This document shows, in pieces, positions 50,130-62,406 of a DNA stretch of 64,000 bases. Source of the stretch: Omphiscola glabra (lineage: Eukaryota > Mollusca > Gastropoda > Lymnaeidae); assembly GCA_964017045.1 (NCBI GenBank), contig OZ024807.1, positions 12,967,241 through 13,031,240 on the forward strand, given 5' to 3'. The translations under genes and the position numbers were made by a program. Position 1 is the first letter of the stretch, and each line of letters begins with the position of its first letter. The notes beneath the pieces were generated by a model. It had not been told where the DNA came from. It saw only the letters and a program-made list of their open reading frames with translations, and made no database searches.

Positions 50130-50799
50130 CGTTCAGCTTGACAACGGCTTGTTCTACGGGAAAGACGTCTCTCGGAAGCTGTCGGGAATGTGTTGGCTTT
50201 CAAAGAAATTAATCCTACGTTAGTATAAAAAAAAACAAAAAACTTTCGTAGGTAAATTTAGAATGTGAAGAGCCTCAGTCTCTTCTTGGGGATTATCAAC
50301 TGTGCTTTTTTTTGGCTGGCAATTGATCCCCTTTCAAGTCCTATAACTGCTGTACGCGTCTAGGTGTAAAGGAATTTAACCAACTTTTTTTTAAAAAAGA
50401 GGGATGAATCACAGAAGTTCGTCTGGCGACCTTGGTCGAGAGATGGTACAGTCAGGTCACGCTGGATTCTGGTGACAGTTGGCGCAGCAAGGTCACGCTG
50501 AATTCTGCAGAGAGAAAGCAGTGAGATACAGGTTAAGCGAGTTAGGAGAAGATATGGGTTAATGTGTGCTTGGGACTCGCCCGGGGGGGGGAAAGGGGGA
50601 GTGACTAATGGTCAACGATTTTACAGAATGGGGAAATTGGCTAACAGGTTAATTGAAATACTTTGGCTATTTCAAGAAGTATGTTTAATATCTAAAAACT
50701 GGGATCAAACCCATTTTATTCTCATTTAGTGGGTTTATGAATAAAGGAAAAAGCTATTTAGAGTGCTTTTTTTTCATTTTTCTTTAATTCCTTTTACAT
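50130..50799. other. Rh 5' leader and proximal upstream region
   Basis: Upstream of the Rh start codon. A pyrimidine tract followed by CTGCAG on the minus strand near 50505 could be the acceptor of a leader exon, but no TATA box or clear start site is visible. A short G tract lies near 50583. Confidence 0.35.
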
Positions 50800-50817
50800 T
50801 TTTTGGAGCTTTATGAT

Positions 50818-50990
50818 TACACCAGGCAACATAAATTCCTCTATGGTTACACCAGGCAACCAATGGCTATTTATAATGTTAAAACCAGGCAATCAACACC
50901 CATCTATGGTTATACAAGGCCACCAAGACCCATCTGTGGCAACATCAGCCAACCAAAGTACGGATATGGTCACACAAGAGTACCCCAAGG
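50818..50990 (+). repeat. Degenerate minisatellite, about 30 bp unit
   Basis: Five to six units on the theme GGTTACACCAGGCAACC with CATCTATGG spacers, diverging toward the right end. Confidence 0.75.
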
Positions 50991-51241
50991 GTCAAATAGT
51001 TTCATCAAAGCTTCGAAGGCACAAATCAATCAATCAATCAATATTACGTATCGTTTCCGCGGTGCACTGTCGTGGCATAAAGTCAGAGTAGAGAATAAAT
51101 GAATTGTTCAGGTTTTTTAAAAACAGGCTGAGGTATAGGTCAGGCAAGGGGGGGGGGGGGGGGGTCAAAAAGGAGCAATCGTACCAGGCCGGAAAAAAAG
51201 TAACTTCATACAGGCAGTCTAGTTCTAATTACCATTTAGAC

Positions 51242-51292
51242 CAGTGGTTCTCAACATTCTTAATGCCACGACCCACAGGTTGAGAACCGATG
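51242..51292 (+). mobile_element. 51 bp SPIN-like remnant with perfect 8 bp TSD
   Basis: CAGTGGTTCTCAAC and TTGAGAACCGATG are the two SPIN-type ends. Between them only TTCTTAATGCCACGACCC and ACAGG remain. The flanks are identical: ATTTAGAC at 51234-51241 and 51293-51300. The join falls at CGACCC, a sequence present near both ends of the full-length element, which points to a microhomology deletion. Confidence 0.88.
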
Positions 51293-51864
51293 ATTTAGAC
51301 CTTGAGGCATGTGTTGGTGTCTTTTTACCCTGTGTTTCACCCGAACTGACAATCACGCAGCCACACGCTTACACTGACACACAAACCCGCACGTCCGAGG
51401 AGAATATTTTGTACGAAAAGTAGGCGTAATCTAGTTCCGTAATGACATCGTCCCCAATGACACCATAATATTACATAACAATTTGAAAGACGTGAAGAAT
51501 AGTTGAATAACACCCCCCGGGGTTCCAGGAGAGATGGACGCCCTGTTTCCCCGCTGTGCGCAGAATGTGGTGGATGATATTTGTGCAGTTGATGGATGTG
51601 ACAGTTGGATTTACTGATGATTGACGTGGTCGTTAATGGCGTTTGAATGTTTATGGAATTCGTTTTAGTATATAATATGCTACGTGTGATAGTAGAGAGC
51701 CGGGTCTGTAAATAGGACATAGCCTACATAGCTAACATTGTTGGAGGACGGTTTGGGGAGGGGGGGGGCGCTAGACTGTGAAGAAAAGATTTATAATGTA
51801 TAGATACAAGAGAATTATTGATTAAAAATCTGTTTCATTCAAAATATATATTTAAATGAAATGT

Positions 51865-52375
51865 TGAATGTGTCCGTTAATAGGTTGAATGTGTCCGTGA
51901 ATAAGTTGAATGTGTCCGTGAACAAGTTGAATGTGTCTGTGGATAAGTTGAATGTGTCCGTGGATAAGTTGAATGTGTCCGTGAATAAGTTGAATGTGTC
52001 CGTGAATAAGTTGAATGTGTCTGTGAATAAGTTGAATGTGTCCGTGGATAAGTTGAATGTGTCCGTGGATAAGTTGAATGTGTCCGTGGATAAGTTGAAT
52101 GTGTCCGTGGATAAGTTGAATGTGTCCGTGAATAAGTTGAATGTGTCCGTGGATAAGTTGAATGTGTCTATGAATAAGTTGAATGTGTCCGTGGATAAGT
52201 TGAATGTGTCCGTGAATACGTTGAATGTGTCCGTGAACAAGTTGAAGGAGTCTGTGAATAGGTTGAATGTGTCCGTGAATAAGCTGAATGTGTCCGTGAA
52301 TAAGCAGAATGTGTCGATGAATTAGCTGAAGGTGTCCGTGAACATTTTGAATGTGTCCGTGAATAAGTTGAATGT
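51865..52375 (+). repeat. 21 bp minisatellite, about 24 copies
   Basis: Unit AAGTTGAATGTGTCCGTGAA plus T, with GTGGAT and GTGAAT variants. The 21 bp period keeps frame, so one plus frame (LNVSVNK heptads) and two minus frames (STDTFNL and HGHIQLI) stay open for over 130 codons. No splice sites, promoter or known protein match; treated as non-coding. Confidence 0.95.
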
Positions 52376-52659
52376 CAAGACTTGTGGAGTCAGCAATTGT
52401 TATTCCAAATCCGAAAGTAACCATAACTGGACAAAACTAGAAGTCTAGTAGAAGTTTGAATGACATTATATTTTGCAAAATAAATTGTTGCTGTGTCACA
52501 GAGGCGTCAGTCGGGTTGGAATCATTCACTTCGACAACTTCATGGTGCCCCCCCCTTATTTTTTCAAGACCCCCTTATTTTTCCATATGCCCCCTCCCCC
52601 TTTTTTTTTGCATCGAGTACCAGAGCCTAGAATTGCTATAACGTTACTGAGCATAGCCG

Positions 52660-52842
52660 CTCTGTTCTTGGGGCGCCTTATTCTGTTCTTGGGGCGCCCT
52701 ATTCTGTTCTTGGGGCGCACCGTTCTGTTCTTGGGGCGCCCTATTCTGTTCTTGGGGCGCCCTATTCTGTTCTTGGGGCGCCCTATTCTGTTCTTGGGGC
52801 GCCATAGTCTGTTCTTGGGGCGCACCGTTCTGTTCTTGTGCA
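52660..52842 (+). repeat. 21 bp minisatellite, about 8 copies
   Basis: Unit TTCTGTTCTTGGGGCGCCCT plus A, with CACCG variants. It lies 300 bp from another 21 bp array of unrelated sequence. Open on both strands through the period-3 structure. Confidence 0.93.
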
Positions 52843-53191
52843 CAAGAAGACTTTAGCGCCTTACGTCCGGAAGCCGCGCAAAATTAGCTTTCAGGCCTCC
52901 AGATCACGCATGATCTAAAATATGATTATTTTGAAAACTTCGTCCTCGGCACAGTGTATTGACGTCCCACACATGAAATTATGGAGCCGCAATTTAGGTT
53001 TTTCGACTCAATGGTCTCAGCTCGTCAAGCACAAACCGACCTCGCCAATTAACAAACAAAAAAAAGAACGAAATAAAACAATACTAAAACGATTCAATGT
53101 GATTCATAAAAACTAGTTTGTAAGCCGATGTCATACAGAATAGAGGTTACAATCTGTAACAAAAAATGTGCAATCTTTGCTCCCTTTAAAA

Positions 53192-53422
53192 CAGGCCTGC
53201 ACAACATACGACCCGCGGGCCACATGCAGCCCGCAAGCACCCACTTTGCGGCCCGCGAAGTAACACAATATTATTTATCATTATTATTTTCTTAAAAGCT
53301 TTCCCCCCCCCCCGTCCTATTTTATTTTGGCCCGCACAAGTCCTTTCCTATTTTCTTTTGGCCCGCACACGTTTTTCATAAAGTATTACGGCCCGCCTTA
53401 CATTTTAAGTTGTGCAGGCCTG
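53192..53422 (+). mobile_element. hAT-like MITE with CAGGCCTGCACAAC ends, copy 1
   Basis: Starts CAGGCCTGCACAACATACG and ends AGTTGTGCAGGCCTG. GCCCGC-rich segments are followed by an AT-rich core. Flanks CTTTAAAA and TTCTAAAG match at 5 of 8 bases, both with TA at positions 4-5. Same family as 63035-63231 in opposite orientation. Confidence 0.85.
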
Positions 53423-55642
53423 TTCTAAAGCATGGGGCTCTCTTATTTCATGGTTTCAAACTTGGAAACAAAATCAAGACGCTAACTATTCCCCACAACA
53501 GAGGCAGGTTTTTTTAGCAGACGGTTTCATTTACAGACGGCGCTTTTCATAACGATGCTGTTTACAGTAGAAGTTTTTACACTTCAGCCAAGGAGTCTAC
53601 GTCATGAAAGAAAATACTCTCCAAATTCAGACGCCCAAAATGGAGTCAGAGTCGCTTCAGAAATTGGAATTATCTACCATATCGTGCAATAAAAAAATTC
53701 ACGCATGTTACAACAAAAGGTTTCATTGAAGGATATCAGCTTTCGAAAAGTCTGGACGTTGGCAGATGTCAGGAGCATGTTAAAATATTTTCATAAAACG
53801 CTGTAGCGTCGTGTGGTGGTGTTTAGTTAGTGCGGTAATGCAGAGCAACGGTCACGGGAACAAGATCTACTTATTGGATGACGATATGAGTTCAGGGTTT
53901 AAAGTTCAGGTTCAGCTCTAGATTACCGGGGGGGGGGGGGGGGGCGCTAGCTCCATCACATTTTTGGGTGTAGAAAAATGTGCAGGACTTATACAATAAT
54001 GCAATCTTAAGGTGCAACTGTTTCTCCAACGGCGAGCCCACCTATCCTAGTGCTACTTTAAAAAAAAAAAACTATGGTCAGTTTATCACTTGAGCCGCCA
54101 CTGACATGCCGCAGTCATGTGAACAGACGACGTACGGGCACGCGAAGGACGAGGGGTGGAAAAGTTACAGAGGAAGCACGAAGAAGTTACAGAAGAGGCG
54201 GCTCCTTGTTAGGATCAGTCTTCCGGAAGGCAAGGCCATTTCGACACTATTTTATATTTGTAGTTTTAGCTGCAGTAACGTTACAAGATAAAATAACATC
54301 AAAAAAAGCTCAACATCGACCGAACATCCATTTTTTGTGTGTGTTACCTGAAACATTCCCTTTAGAGAGTACTCCATGGTAACGAGACAAGTGTTACACA
54401 CTAACACATATTTTAGCATCCGTGACATGGCCTATAGAGAGTACTCCATGGTAACGAGCAAGTGTTACACACTAACACATATTTTTGCATCCGTGACACG
54501 AAAATAATTTGCAATCGTTTAATTATTATGGAAACTATGATCTATATTTCTGTGTGGATGTTTACTGATCAAATTTTTGGAACGTCGCAAATCAGCCACC
54601 ACTTTCCCCGCTGATTAATTTCCTTGACTAGGGCCCCTAATGAATTTCAGAAATACTTGTACATTACGAGTACATGGAATGTGTGACGTAATGAACAGGG
54701 TAGCAGTAAAGAGCTCCCAGCGATGCTCGTCTTAATCCTAGCTTGTCACCTGATGTTGACAAAGGGTGGTAAAGCGTTTCCGAGCAAATACTTCCCTTAT
54801 TCAAGCGGTAGATACTTAAGGAACGACAACTCGGGCTGTCAAAATGAGAGGTAAGCCAGGGAGCTGATTTTTTTCTTTAATTCACAGACGCCTGAAATAT
54901 AAGTCTCTAAAGCAAAAAACGATCTTCTTACGGGATAAGTGGTTCCCAAAATGATTTTTTCTCCCCGGCGCCTATTTTACACACCAGAGCCAAAAGGTTG
55001 AGCGCCCGAGGCCCACGCTGGCAAACTCCTAACTCGGAAACCTGACGTCCACTAGCTGCACACTCCTTTGAGAACTAATTTGTACCTGAATGCAATAATT
55101 ATGAAATAACTTTGAATCAATCACCTACATTACAAGATTTCTGCTGACGTTAGTGGAATGAAATGCCAAGGTGAAAGCAGAGTCTACATCTGTGTGTTTG
55201 TGTTTTATGAGCTACACAAGTGTGCGTAAACTAACAATCATCAGTGAGCATAGAGACGTTGGACATTTATAGTCGCGGGGCAGAAAGCAGTGGCGTAGTC
55301 TATTTGGGGGAACTCGGGGGGGGTTAGAGCTGGGCACAAAACCCACTATTTTAACACACACACAAACACACGCGCAAATTAAGGCCATATATTTTACGGT
55401 AGGGATTAAGCTATTTGAAACTATTGAAGGAATAGTTGTAAAAAAATAGCTTTGAATCGGTTTTATGTCACGTCACACATGAAGTCAAGTGTACGTGTAG
55501 CAACCTTCCTGTAGGGTCAATGGTACTGCGTCATACATTATGTTAATGACGTGTGTCGCAACCTTTCTATTTGTTAAACAGTGCTACGCATGCACATAAT
55601 TATTTCAAGCATATTTGTAGAAAAAATTAATATTAGTGAATT
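53423..55642. other. Intergenic, one local duplication
   Basis: A tandem duplication of about 70 bp occupies 54362-54500; both halves carry GAGTACTCCATGGTAACGAG and TGTTACACACTAACACATAT. A G tract lies near 53929. A partial CAGTGGCGTAG end occurs at 55288 followed by a G-rich stretch. No coding exon was supported. Confidence 0.5.
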
Positions 55643-55855
55643 CAGCGGTTCTCAGCCTGTGGTTCGCGACCCCTTTGGGGGGGGGGGGGGGTCGCACGAC
55701 CCTTTGACAGGGGTCGCCTAAGGCCATCGGAAAACACATATATATATTTTACAGTGATGAAGTAGCAACGAAAATGTTGTTGTTGTTGGGGGTCGATACA
55801 ACATGATGAGCTGTATTAAAGGGTCGCGGCATTAAAAAAGGTTTGAGAACCACTG
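55643..55855 (+). mobile_element. SPIN-like hAT MITE, both ends present
   Basis: Starts CAGCGGTTCTCAGCCTGTGG and ends GTTTGAGAACCACTG, 213 bp. Internal order: CGCGACCCCTTTGGGG, GTCGCACGACCC, AGGGGTCGCCTAAGGCCATC, GGAAAACACATATATAT, a GATGAAGTAGCAACG block, and TATTAAAGGGTCGCGGCATT. This is the arrangement of SPIN MITEs. A G tract expanded inside. Flanks AGTGAATT and AGTTAAGT match at 6 of 8 bases. Confidence 0.9.
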
Positions 55856-56939
55856 AGTTAAGTGATGCCATAATCATAGCATATCATATGAGTTTCCCCG
55901 ACCTGCTTCGCCGGAGAGGGCGATCCAATTTCACGTGGTGTACCAAACATAAAATGGTAAAAAATTGCTTGAGGAAAACCGTCGAAAAAAAGGGTTGCCG
56001 GTGCGATGTTCGGGTGAGTTGTGTACGATCAAACAAAGCCATGACTTGTAGTTTTGATTTGTGGTATTTTATCATATTTTTCCCCCGCGGTGTGTGTGTG
56101 TGGGGGGGGGGTCAGGACAGACGGTCTTACCTCATGGTTGGGTTTAGAGCAAGCACCACCCACCGGAGCGCATTGAGGGTATTTCTTAAACGGCTAGGCC
56201 AGACATTGCTCTAATCTCGCATGTCAAATGACGCTTTCTAGGCGCAGGGCTTAAACCCCCCCCCCCTCCAAGGGCGGAATTTGTTTTGATACAATAACTT
56301 TTGATACATTTTTTTAAAAATTTTGCGGGACGGCCTTAAATTTGGATTAGATCGGGGCCCACAAACCCTGCACACGTCCCTGGTGCAGGGCGTCACACTA
56401 TTACATTTCAATGCTTTAAATAGGACGCCCTTCTTTGTGAGTCACTGTGAGTCAGTTGGCGTAATGAGTTGTTAATTCTTAACATGAAAGAGTCTTTAAA
56501 AAAAAAAGATCAATCGTTAATCGTATTCACGGTGTAATTGAACGTGAACCACCCGGCCATATTATCCCAGCTGTGGTGAGTTCACATGATGATACACTCT
56601 ATGTCTTCCGCGATCCTTTTCGTCCAACACGGCCGGCCGTTAGCGCGACCTTTTCGTGCTAATTTATCTGGATCTGAGTAGGCCTACATGACTCAGGTGA
56701 TCAGGGAATAAGAATATACTGACCTCGGAGCACAGGGGTTATTATTTTAAAATAGTATATTCCAGATAAAAAATTATTGCTGATAAAAAAAAAAGAGGCA
56801 TTACAAGGGGCTGGGTAATATTTGGATAGCCTGAAACAGCCCTACGGGAAAACGCATCTGTTGTGTCAGTACCAAATAAGAGAGACGTTTCCTTCCTGTC
56901 AAACTTTACATTATAAGAACAAAAACGAGTTCATAAAAC
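55856..56939. other. Intergenic, nothing recognised
   Basis: Contains a G tract near 56102 and a C tract near 56258. A 123-codon plus frame at 55843-56214 shows no known motif and starts inside the SPIN-like element. Confidence 0.5.
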
Positions 56940-57107
56940 CAGTGGCTTAGCTAGGGTTTGTGATGCCTAAGGGGAGCCAAGCTTTATGCCACCTCCCCCC
57001 TCCACGCAGTTGGCAGATAATCCTGGCCTCTCAATAAAAGGAAAAAAAAAAAGTGGCGCCCTTGATGGACCGCCCCCCCCCCGCCCTCACCCATTTCTTT
57101 GCCACTG
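56940..57107 (+). mobile_element. MITE with CAGTGGCTTAG ends
   Basis: Left CAGTGGCTTAGCTAGGG and right TTCTTTGCCACTG, 168 bp, close in length to the copies at 1918 and 38504 but with a diverged interior. No target duplication is visible. Confidence 0.55.
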
Positions 57108-58515
57108 AGGCATGATCCGAAGAATGGGTTTTTATATCTTAGGGACAGAATACTACAACTGATTGAGAACCACTCTCCTCGTTAATTTTTATACTCACTC
57201 TTACCTTTTCAAAAATCACAAATGCCAGCATAATGGGTTTTGTCCCTTTGAATTTCAACTCAGTAACTCATTTGAACTCCCCCCGCCCCCCCTTTTTCCC
57301 CACAGTCCAGTCATAATCCACACACACACAGCATAGCTCTACTTTTCACTTATTAATCTGCCTGTACAAAGTCATTAATCAGTCAAGGATGGTGCCTCTA
57401 GAGAGGGGGGGGGGGGTTATTTGTTCCCATCAACGTTGATAAATGGTCCATTAATAGATTGATCACGTGACGACATTAACAAGCCCTACTGCCCGGACGT
57501 GGTTTGTAATACGAACTAAAAAAAGGGTGTGGGGGTAAGGGTGTGGGGGTGGGGGTGTGGGGGTAATCCAATTGTAGTTAATCTCTACCCCAGCGTTTTA
57601 TTTCGTGTTTCTTTCTTTTTTTTTTTTTTTTAAACCCAAATTGTTATATTTAAAAATAATAGTATGACGTAATACGAACTTTAAAACCCGCTATATACGG
57701 CAACATACGGCTATATACGGATACATACGGCTACAATAAAATGAGTCAAGGGGGGGCACAATATTTTTATAAGAATTTGATTTTACTTGATTTTAATATT
57801 AATAAATTGTTTCAGTCTCATATTATTGACTGTTAAACAGAGGTTAACCATTCTAGAATTAGGGCCCATTACCGATCCATTAAAAAGCTCACAGAAATAA
57901 AATGTGTCATTAGGGTCGAAGTTTGGGAAACCCTTAAAATAAGATTCGGCGTCTTGGGGGGACGGGGGCGTAGTTTGAGAAACCCTAGAATAAAAATCTG
58001 CGTCTTTGGGAGCAGTAGTTTGAGAATCGCTATATTAAACATATTATGACGTGTAAGTTTACCATGAAAAGAATAAGCGATAAACAAATTGTAGAAATTC
58101 ACGTTTTCAAAAGGCTTGAAGTGAATCGTAAAAGCTTTTTATTACAAAACTGTTTTATTTTACTTCATGCTGGGACCTAAGCATATAGTTTAAATTCTCA
58201 TGGGTGAGAAGCACCTTCGATTTTCATAAAAATCAGTTTCCTCGGTTGCCATGTCGATTGACGTATTGTCAGAAAAAACAAAAACAAAACAAAAAACCGA
58301 ATGATTGAAAGGAATAAGGAAGTCCATTTTGAAATGCGGAGAGCTCTTGAAAATAACTGCGCGTAAAGGGAAGTAAGTTCTTTTTTTAAAAAAAAGACAC
58401 CTTTCAAAGCAGTACAAAAATGAAATTTTTTCTTTTTTTTTTTACATTTCAAATCTATTTGAAAAAAATAAACAAAATAATACTTAACACTTTTTTGTTG
58501 TTTGTTTGTTTGTTT

Positions 58516-58547
<32 letters not shown>

Positions 58548-59469
58548 ATTGGAAAGTTGGGTGGGGGTAAAATTTTGCAAAAATATTAAGGGGAAGACAA
58601 AAAATACAGAAGTATGGGACTAAAAAGTAAAACAGTTTTGAAAGAACGCGGTAATGAAATAATGCAGGCTGATTTCTCGCTCGGACGCGGAATACAAAAG
58701 GGAGGATGATAAAAGATAAATAAATATGTTTTAGAAAGTCATTTCACTCATGTTTGCGGGGCTTTAAAATAACGAACAGATTTAAAAAAAAAGAAAAGAT
58801 ATTTCAGATTTGATTATCATGGGCGAAGACCTTCGCTTTTATTAAATATCACATTCGTACTTTGTCTGTAATGCGTCGATGTTGGGCTCTAAGTTTTGTT
58901 AGCCTTCGCTTAAATTTAAAAAAAAACAACATGATGTTAAATGTCATACATGTTTCTATGGGTTCAGTGGATGTATTCCATTATTTCCTGTGAATATTTG
59001 AAGCAGCCGACTGTTGAGATTATTTCCCATTTACAAACGAGAATTCGACCAAAGCTGGCCGAATTTAAACTTGAACACAAGTGGGTTGAGGGATGGATCT
59101 TTAGTGGTGGACGTGTGCCATGTTCATGTGATTCAATGTATTATAATGATGGGATTCTTTTTGTATGAATACAAATTGAGAACAATGAGACCAAAACTAA
59201 CGTAATTAATCATTTCATGATTTCAAAGAGATATCGATGAAACCATGTCATTCGATTAAGCGTCAGTTCACACGATCAAACTTCGCGTCAAATTGTTGTA
59301 TGAACGCACTATTTTGTGCGTGGTTTCTTTTTTGGGGAATTTGATCAAATAGTGATTTGAAAGTTGTGACAAGGCTTCATACACGAATTGCATCAAATGC
59401 TTGAAGGAAAATTTGATCGTGTGAACCGACCATTAGAATATGTTTATCACGGTTCGATTTCATCGTTCA
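57108..59469. other. Intergenic, short repeats
   Basis: A GTGTGGGGGT tract lies at 57527-57565, a small ATACGGC array near 57690-57735, and three loosely repeated units with AGTTTG(A/G)GAAACCCT at 57915-58035. Near 59263-59430 occur GTCAGTTCACACGATCAAAC and a matching inverted GTTTGATC-type stretch (TTTGATCGTGTGAACCGAC). No gene supported. Confidence 0.5.
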
Positions 59470-59635
59470 ACCTTTTCACACACTGCCCCGCACTTTTTCA
59501 CACACTGCCCCGCACCTTTTCACACACTGCCCCGCACCTTTTCACACACTGCCCCGCACCTTTTCACACACTGCCCCGCACCTTTTCACACACTGCCCCG
59601 CACCTTTTCACACACCGCCCCGCACTTTTTCAAAC
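59470..59635 (+). repeat. 22 bp minisatellite, 7-8 copies
   Basis: Unit CTTTTCACACACTGCCCCGC plus AC, nearly perfect, then decaying into a C/A-rich low-complexity stretch to about 60000. Confidence 0.95.
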
Positions 59636-60359
59636 TCTTTCTCATTTCACACCACAACAAAACTCACACAACTAATTTTACTAACAACTTCCCTTAATTT
59701 TCACTACTGCACCCTAGCACACAGCTCCGATTACCAAACCCCTGAACATTACCGCACCACTCCAGATTATTGCACCATCCAGCAACACCGGCCTCACCCA
59801 CAACACTGCACCACCACACAACACCACACCACCCTACCGTATTTTGCCCTACTACGCCCCTTCACGCCATTCTAAATTACTGCAACCCTCCACAACACTG
59901 GGACCACTCCAGAGCTGCCCACTCCTCCATCACGCCACACAACTCCGCAACACTGCGGCACTTTACAGCACCACACCATTCCGCGCCCTTTCACTACGTC
60001 ATATAACGTCTTCAGCGCTAACGTAAATCAACTTTTTCAAGTAAGAAATTCGTTTATATCAATATGTTTAAGCTTAATCATACACCACAGCACTTTGAAC
60101 GGCCATGAGCCAGCGCCATGCAGGTCGACACGCCCGTGCTCTGAAATGACCTACATTACCATTAAAAATTTGAAAAACAACTTCGGTCCGTGGTAGAGGT
60201 CCTGAAAATTAACAGTGACCCAAACAACAGTATCTAAAGACTAAAATGTAATCCATAGAAATCAACACATTTAAAAAGTGTACTTTGTTATGATTATTTC
60301 AAAGTTTTTGGCTGTTGTATTATTTTACATTATTTTTTTCCATGGCTGAATCCATTTAT
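59636..60359. other. C/A-rich low-complexity then unique sequence
   Basis: 59700-60000 is built of ACACCAC and CACTGC-like words and includes ATTACCGCACCACTCCAG, which resembles the unit of the 45 bp array at 62400. The remainder has no features. Confidence 0.45.
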
Positions 60360-60929
60360 GTAAATGACCAGACTGGAGACTGAGCCTGCCACACTCGCAT
60401 GATTAGCCCAACGCTTTTATAGAATGAACAAACGCACCAGCACAGGACGTCTTAATTCTAAAAGTCAGTACATGTAAATGACCAGACTGGAGACTGAGCC
60501 TGCCACACTCGCATGATTAGCCCAACGCTTTTATAGAATGAACAAACGCACCAGCACAGGACGTCTTAATTCTAAAAGTCAGTACATGTAAATGACCAGA
60601 CTGGAGACTGAGCCTGCCACACTCGCATGATTAGCCCAACGCTTTTATAGAATGAACAAACGCACCAGCACAGGACGTCTTAATTCTAAAAGTCAGTACA
60701 TGTAAATGACCAGACTGGAGACTGAGCCTGCCACACTCGCATGATTAGCCCAACGCTTTTATAGAATGAACAAACGCACCAGCACAGGACGTCTTAATTC
60801 TAAAAGTCAGTACATGTAAATGACCAGACTGGAGACTGAGCCTGCCACACTCGCATGATTAGCCCAACGCTTTTATAGAATGAACAAACGCACCAGCACA
60901 GGACGTCTTAATTCTAAAAGTCAGAACAT
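60360..60929 (+). repeat. 114 bp tandem repeat, 5 copies, nearly identical
   Basis: Units start at 60360, 60474, 60588, 60702 and 60816 with GTAAATGACCAGACTGGAGA. I see a difference only at the outer edges (AGTACATG against AGAACATG after the last copy). Such identity indicates recent amplification, or an assembly artefact. Confidence 0.98.
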
Positions 60930-62399
60930 GTTTGTCAAGATTGTTGACTTCCAGTTGAACAGAAGGCAAACGTAGATGGTTTTAAAAGAAATTTATTAAC
61001 AGCTAAACAGATGAACCCTAGACACTGCACGGTGTAGACCAAATCGGTGACACACAGGAAAGTAGTTTGCAGTATCGGCGCAATTAACATTATAAAAAGT
61101 ATTTGGAAAAAAAAAAAAGGGGGGGGGGTGAAATGTCAACTACCGACTGTTGCTAGGTTACCATATAGTTTGACAATAGAACCCACAATGATGAATTTTG
61201 CTACCCTTTTTGTTATTGGTTACAAAATAATAAGGTAAAAAAATTTTTTTAGTTATACTTTTTTGAGTTCTTGGAATTATTTTATCAGATTTTGTTTTTA
61301 TAAGGTAGAGGTTGAGATCGTCAGCTTAGAATTATTTGAAAGACGTTTGCAGAAATTGTCAATATTATTTTTATTACTCAAATTACTTGTCAGTGATTAA
61401 TCAAAGTAAACTCGGCATTTTAAATTATTTTAAAAATACGAAACGGAAACGGAAAAAAAGAAAATACATTTTTTAAACAATTAACGAAGTGTTATATAAC
61501 CTTTTTTAACGAAGTGTTAAAATGAATTAATTGAATAAATATCAGGCCTTACCCTCAGAATGAAAATCTTGTAAGAAAAAAAAAAACAATTTTTTTTAAA
61601 AAAAATGATTTGTTTGGTCCAAAAAAGCTAAAACAAAAATGTCCGCTCTATATGTCGGAAGACTTGCACAGACTATGCAGTCCAAACACAAACACAATTT
61701 GAACTTTGGGGCCTTGGGATCGTCCCAATGGCAGCTAAAGGTGGACGGACACTAGAATTATTTGCGCATTTATACGTCTCTGCGCCCTTCCCGCCCCAGT
61801 GACCTGATAATCCACCGCCCCCCCCAATCCCCCCCCCCCCCCATTAATAATTCTGCTGATTTCAATTCCATATCCGAGTCACGCTGTCGTCTGCTTGTCA
61901 CTGACAAAAGTCACGAGGTGTGCCAGTAGCACGAGATTTTGTCGGTTGGAACCTGGAAAGCTGGGTGGGGTCGGAGCGGACGGGACAGGGGACTGAGGTC
62001 ATGACGTCATCGGTCAGACTCAAGGAACATGTGGAGGGCCTAACTGGTGATTTTCGTATCCGGATATTTGTACGAAAGAAATTTGCTCAACCGATGTTTT
62101 TTGGGACTGAAGTTGGCTAGACATGAACTTGGTTAAACAGAGATGTATTGATTTTTTTTGATTTTTCTTTAAAGAGGAATTAGTGAGTGAAAATGGTGAA
62201 CATTTGCATTTTATAGCAACATTTATTTAGTTTTCTTTCCCCTTTATTTAATTTTGAACGAAATTGCGTTCGAACAAATTTCTTTCGTACAATTTTCCGG
62301 TAACTCATTAAAATAAGTAATTGTCTAAAATATTTCATTGTCCGGTGATCTGAGAATCTGTCAGCCATGACATTTTACGCCTGTCGTTTGCTTGGCGTC
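60930..62399. other. Intergenic, nothing recognised
   Basis: A/G homopolymer junction near 61107-61127, C tracts near 61817-61842 and a CRE-like TGACGTCA at 62002-62009. No exon supported. Confidence 0.5.
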
Positions 62400-62406
62400 T
62401 GTGGTT

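Noticed and set aside
54839..54853. ATGAGAG followed by GTAAGC as a possible first exon
   Set aside because: Only two codons long, with no downstream exon in phase and no supporting motif.
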